This document shows positions 5,502 to 7,448 of a stretch of DNA of 7,448 nucleotides, piece by piece. Source of the stretch: Leptolyngbya sp. SIO4C5 (GTDB lineage: Bacteria; Cyanobacteriota; Cyanobacteriia; Phormidesmidales; Phormidesmidaceae). The stretch covers positions 1-7,448 of the forward strand of contig JAAHIC010000203.1 in NCBI GenBank assembly GCA_010671965.1, written 5' to 3'. The translations under genes were made by a program, and so were the position numbers. The notes under the pieces are model-generated. The model had not been told where the DNA came from. It searched no databases and worked only from the letters and a program-made list of their open reading frames with translations. Every line of letters starts with the position of its first letter. Positions within the stretch are counted from its first letter, which is position 1.

Positions 5502-6386
5502 ATGGTTAGTCAGCCCTCGCCGAAAACAGAGGCCACTTGGATCACCGTTTTGCGTCTGCTGCGTTGGGATAAACCTGCAGGTCGTTTAATTCTCATGATT
5601 CCGGCGCTGTGGGCCGTTTTTTTAGCCGCCGCTGGGACACCGCCGGTCTTACTGGTCGGCGTCATCGTGCTGGGCACATTGGCAACTAGCGCCGCTGGCT
5701 GCGTTATCAACGACCTGTGGGATCGCAACATTGACCCCAAGGTGCAGCGCACCCGCAATCGCCCCCTAGCCTCACGAGCCTTGTCTATTAAGACCGGGCT
5801 GGTCGTTGCGGTAGTCGCCTTGATCTGCGCCTTTTTTCTAGCCCGCTACCTGAATCCCCTCAGCTTCTGGCTCTGCGTCATCGCCGTTCCGGTGATTGTG
5901 CTGTATCCCTTGGCTAAGCGAGTTTTTCCGGTACCGCAGCTCGTTCTATCCGTTGCCTGGGGCTTTGCCGTACTGATTAGCTGGACAGCGGTGACAGCGC
6001 GATTGGAGCTGGCAACCTGGCTGCTGTGGGGGGCAACGGTGCTGTGGACGCTGGGCTTTGACACTATCTACGCCATTCCCGATCGCACCTACGATCAGCA
6101 GCTTGGCGTTCGCTCTAGCGCTCTGTTTTTTGGGCAGCGGGCTCCCTTAGCTGTAGGTCTATGCTTTGCCGGAACGGGGCTGATGTTAGGGCTTTTGGGC
6201 TGGCATTTGGGACTAAATCTGGCATTTTGGCTAACGCTGGCGATCGCAGCAGGGCTTTGGGGCTGGCAGTATGCTCAGCTAAACCGCTATAACCCGCCCG
6301 GTCAGCTTTATGGGCGTCTTTTTCGTCAGAACGTCAGCATTGGCTTTGTGCTTTTGGCAGGCATGATTATCGGCTGTTTGCGCTGA
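5502..6386 (+). CDS. ubiA: 4-hydroxybenzoate polyprenyltransferase (UbiA family; PlqA-like)
   Basis: This integral membrane enzyme attaches a polyprenyl chain to 4-hydroxybenzoate. In cyanobacteria that is the solanesyl step of plastoquinone synthesis, where the gene is also called plqA. The 294-residue length is normal, with eight or nine hydrophobic segments. The first prenyl-diphosphate motif is NDLWDRNID (Asn70, Asp71, Asp74, Asp78), followed by the typical TRNRPLAS (84-91). The second motif is DTIYAIPDRTYDQQLG (Asp187, Asp194, Asp198), followed by VRSSALFFG. Asp194 and Asp198 are kept, but the residues between them are Arg-Thr-Tyr where many relatives have acidic residues. The ATG at 5502 has no ribosome binding site; the N-terminal RLLRWDKPAG motif at residues 18-27 fits the family start. 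The gene has its own promoter. Quinone specificity is inferred from the family and the host. Confidence 0.94.
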   Translation: MVSQPSPKTEATWITVLRLLRWDKPAGRLILMIPALWAVFLAAAGTPPVLLVGVIVLGTLATSAAGCVINDLWDRNIDPKVQRTRNRPLASRALSIKTGLVVAVVALICAFFLARYLNPLSFWLCVIAVPVIVLYPLAKRVFPVPQLVLSVAWGFAVLISWTAVTARLELATWLLWGATVLWTLGFDTIYAIPDRTYDQQLGVRSSALFFGQRAPLAVGLCFAGTGLMLGLLGWHLGLNLAFWLTLAIAAGLWGWQYAQLNRYNPPGQLYGRLFRQNVSIGFVLLAGMIIGCLR

Positions 6387-6692
6387 TCAGCAGAGCACTT
6401 TTTGATAGCGGCACTCGCGGGACTACAGCTAAATTTCCCTCAGCCAGCTATAGACATAATCCAACAGGATGCTGAGATTTACTAACGCAAATCTAAAGTT
6501 TTTAGAAACAGATTGCAAAGTTTCTTAAAAAACCCGAAAATCATTAAGCTGGCCTTCGCCGTCAATGCCTGAGATAATCTATAGGAATCCATTGATGCCT
6601 GCTATGCCTACTGCGCGCTTCGTTGCTTTTAGTTCATCTCTCTGTCGTAAACACAACTAGTTCTCGCTGAAAGTTGTTTGTCTTTAAATCGA
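6387..6692. other. AT-rich intergenic region with no supported gene
   Basis: A perfect palindrome, GCTGATCAGC (6382-6391), overlaps the ubiA stop and is followed by TTTTT near 6400, but it cannot form a good loop. TCTAAA-GTT-TTTAGA (6492-6506) is a short dyad nested in an imperfect one, GCAAATCT (6487-6494) with AGATTGC (6510-6516). ATGCCT occurs three times, at 6565, 6595 and 6604. A possible 21-codon ORF lies at 6595-6660. None of these has a proven role. Confidence 0.4.
6570..6578 (+). promoter_or_regulatory. Candidate extended -10 promoter of the histidine kinase
   Basis: TGAGATAAT at 6570-6578 reads as TG-A followed by GATAAT, five of six bases of the -10 consensus with the extended TGn element. 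No good -35 box is found 16-18 bases upstream, which extended -10 promoters can tolerate. Transcription would begin near 6585 with a leader of about 108 bases. Confidence 0.35.
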
Positions 6693-7448
6693 ATGGACAT
6701 TGGAAAAGTACTTGCCAATAAGTCCGAGCTGATTGTTCAAGAATGGGTCGAGGATGTTCAAAAAGACAAAATTGTCACCAGCGCTAGAAACTTAGCCTAT
6801 CAATCAGTCCGTAATAGCGTTCCTCTACTGATTGAAGCACTGTCTAGTATCCTATCCCAGTCTGAAGAAAGCGAAATCTCGCTGCTGATTGAGCAGGCAA
6901 TCGAGCATGGCATCCTCAGAGCACAGCAAGGATTCGATGCCGAAGAGCTGATGCGAGAATACGGCATTTTACGACAAATTATTTTTTCCAATTTAGCATC
7001 AGAGCTAAATCAGCTCGACACAACTGAGGCTATTAGAATTTTTCGCCTAATTGATCTTGCGATTGACATGGTCGTAGGTCGCTGTTTCAAAAAATATACC
7101 TCAGAAGTTTTAGACGATCTAGAACAAGTCAAAAGCCAGCTACTGCTGACCAATCAAGAATTAAGCCGTCTAGTCGCGGCGCAGCAGGACAATATTTCTC
7201 GCCTAGCCCATGAGCTAAAAAATCCTCTAAATTCAATTATTGGCTATTCAGATTTAATTATTAAGCGCAATAAAATTGATCCCCAAAGCGATAATGACAA
7301 TCGAGATCTAAAGCAAATTGAGCGGGTTTTGAGAAATGCGCGCAACCTGCTGCGAATTATTAACGATGCTTTAGAAATTTCTCGCTATAAGGCGGGCAAA
7401 ATTAAGCTCAAAATTTTACCCGTCAACCTCCCCCAGCTCATCAATGGA
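6693..7448 (+). CDS. Histidine kinase with RsbRD-like N-terminal domain, 3' truncated by window
   Basis: The frame opens at ATG 6693 and runs 252 codons to the right edge without a stop. Residues about 5-140 are predicted helical, have no membrane segment, and resemble the RsbRD N-terminal domain (LIVQEWVEDVQKDKIV near the start, LLIEALSSIL, then HGILRAQQGFDAEELMREYG), a four-helix-type module known from stressosome RsbR proteins and from some kinases. A short coiled coil (about 138-168) leads into a HisKA domain with the H-box RLAHELKNPLNSIIGYSDL, where His173 is the phosphoacceptor. The ATP-binding domain would lie beyond the edge. It is probably a cytosolic sensor kinase; the signal is unknown. 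No clear ribosome binding site precedes the ATG. The DNA is AT-richer than the upstream genes and has no HIP1 site. Confidence 0.9.
   Translation, partial: MDIGKVLANKSELIVQEWVEDVQKDKIVTSARNLAYQSVRNSVPLLIEALSSILSQSEESEISLLIEQAIEHGILRAQQGFDAEELMREYGILRQIIFSNLASELNQLDTTEAIRIFRLIDLAIDMVVGRCFKKYTSEVLDDLEQVKSQLLLTNQELSRLVAAQQDNISRLAHELKNPLNSIIGYSDLIIKRNKIDPQSDNDNRDLKQIERVLRNARNLLRIINDALEISRYKAGKIKLKILPVNLPQLING

Larger units (their letters stand above)
962..6247. repeat. HIP1 palindrome GCGATCGC, 17 dispersed copies
   Basis: Exact copies begin at 962, 1843, 2032, 2246, 2276, 2433, 3269, 3412, 3631, 3656, 4026, 4718, 5042, 5151, 5222, 5417 and 6240. All but the one at 5417 lie in coding sequence. 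This octamer is heavily over-represented in many cyanobacterial genomes and is the clearest pointer to the host. None occur in 1-961 or 6248-7448. Confidence 0.95.

Noticed and set aside
6382..6391. GCTGATCAGC palindrome at the ubiA stop as an intrinsic terminator
   Set aside because: A perfect palindrome with no loop makes a poor hairpin, and the T run near 6400 is separated from it by several bases.
6482..6592. 36-codon minus-strand ORF in the ubiA-kinase intergenic region
   Set aside because: Only a weak AGG precedes the ATG, no family is recognisable, and it lies in AT-rich DNA that fits regulatory sequence better.
1..7448. CRISPR array, insertion sequence, tRNA or rRNA
   Set aside because: I saw no regularly spaced repeats, no transposase motif, no terminal inverted repeats around a gene and no tRNA cloverleaf or rRNA segment.

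Overview
The window is cyanobacterial chromosomal DNA. It carries 17 copies of the HIP1 octamer GCGATCGC between 962 and 6247, a density typical of many cyanobacteria. The gene content fits: a UbiA-type 4-hydroxybenzoate polyprenyltransferase of the plastoquinone pathway, a DUF1574/SGNH-like envelope protein, and several starts without a clear Shine-Dalgarno sequence. I cannot name the genus; a filamentous Leptolyngbya-like lineage is only a guess.

Layout. 1-127 (minus) is the start of a short, highly charged protein that leaves the left edge. Behind it, at 163-279 (minus), is a possible 38-codon ORF, and an inverted repeat lies between the two. Divergent from these is a full-length clade-3 heme catalase on the plus strand (418-1896, TTG start with a good ribosome binding site). 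The catalase converges on a minus-strand pair: a CoA-binding YccU-like protein (3255-3698) followed by a membrane-anchored SGNH-like protein (1962-3227). Divergent from that pair is a YjbQ/UPF0047 protein (3806-4243). Then come a PrsW-family intramembrane protease (4451-5413) and the UbiA prenyltransferase (5502-6386), which has the best promoter in the window (TTGGCA, 17 bp, TAAAAT). The window ends inside a histidine kinase (6693 to the edge) with an RsbRD-type N-terminal domain fused to a HisKA domain.

How the genes relate. They do not form one pathway. The only likely multi-gene transcripts are yccU-like plus SGNH-like (27 bp gap) and perhaps the two small charged ORFs at the left edge. 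Catalase removes hydrogen peroxide, UbiA makes a quinone precursor, PrsW and the SGNH protein act in or at membranes, and the kinase is a signalling protein whose output is outside the window.

Novelty. I see no obvious new multi-gene system. The points most worth a second look are the two small charged ORFs with the inverted repeat abutting a ribosome binding site, the RsbRD-kinase fusion with a possible 21-codon leader ORF ahead of it, the G-free leader of the PrsW gene, and the inverted repeats over the ubiA promoter.
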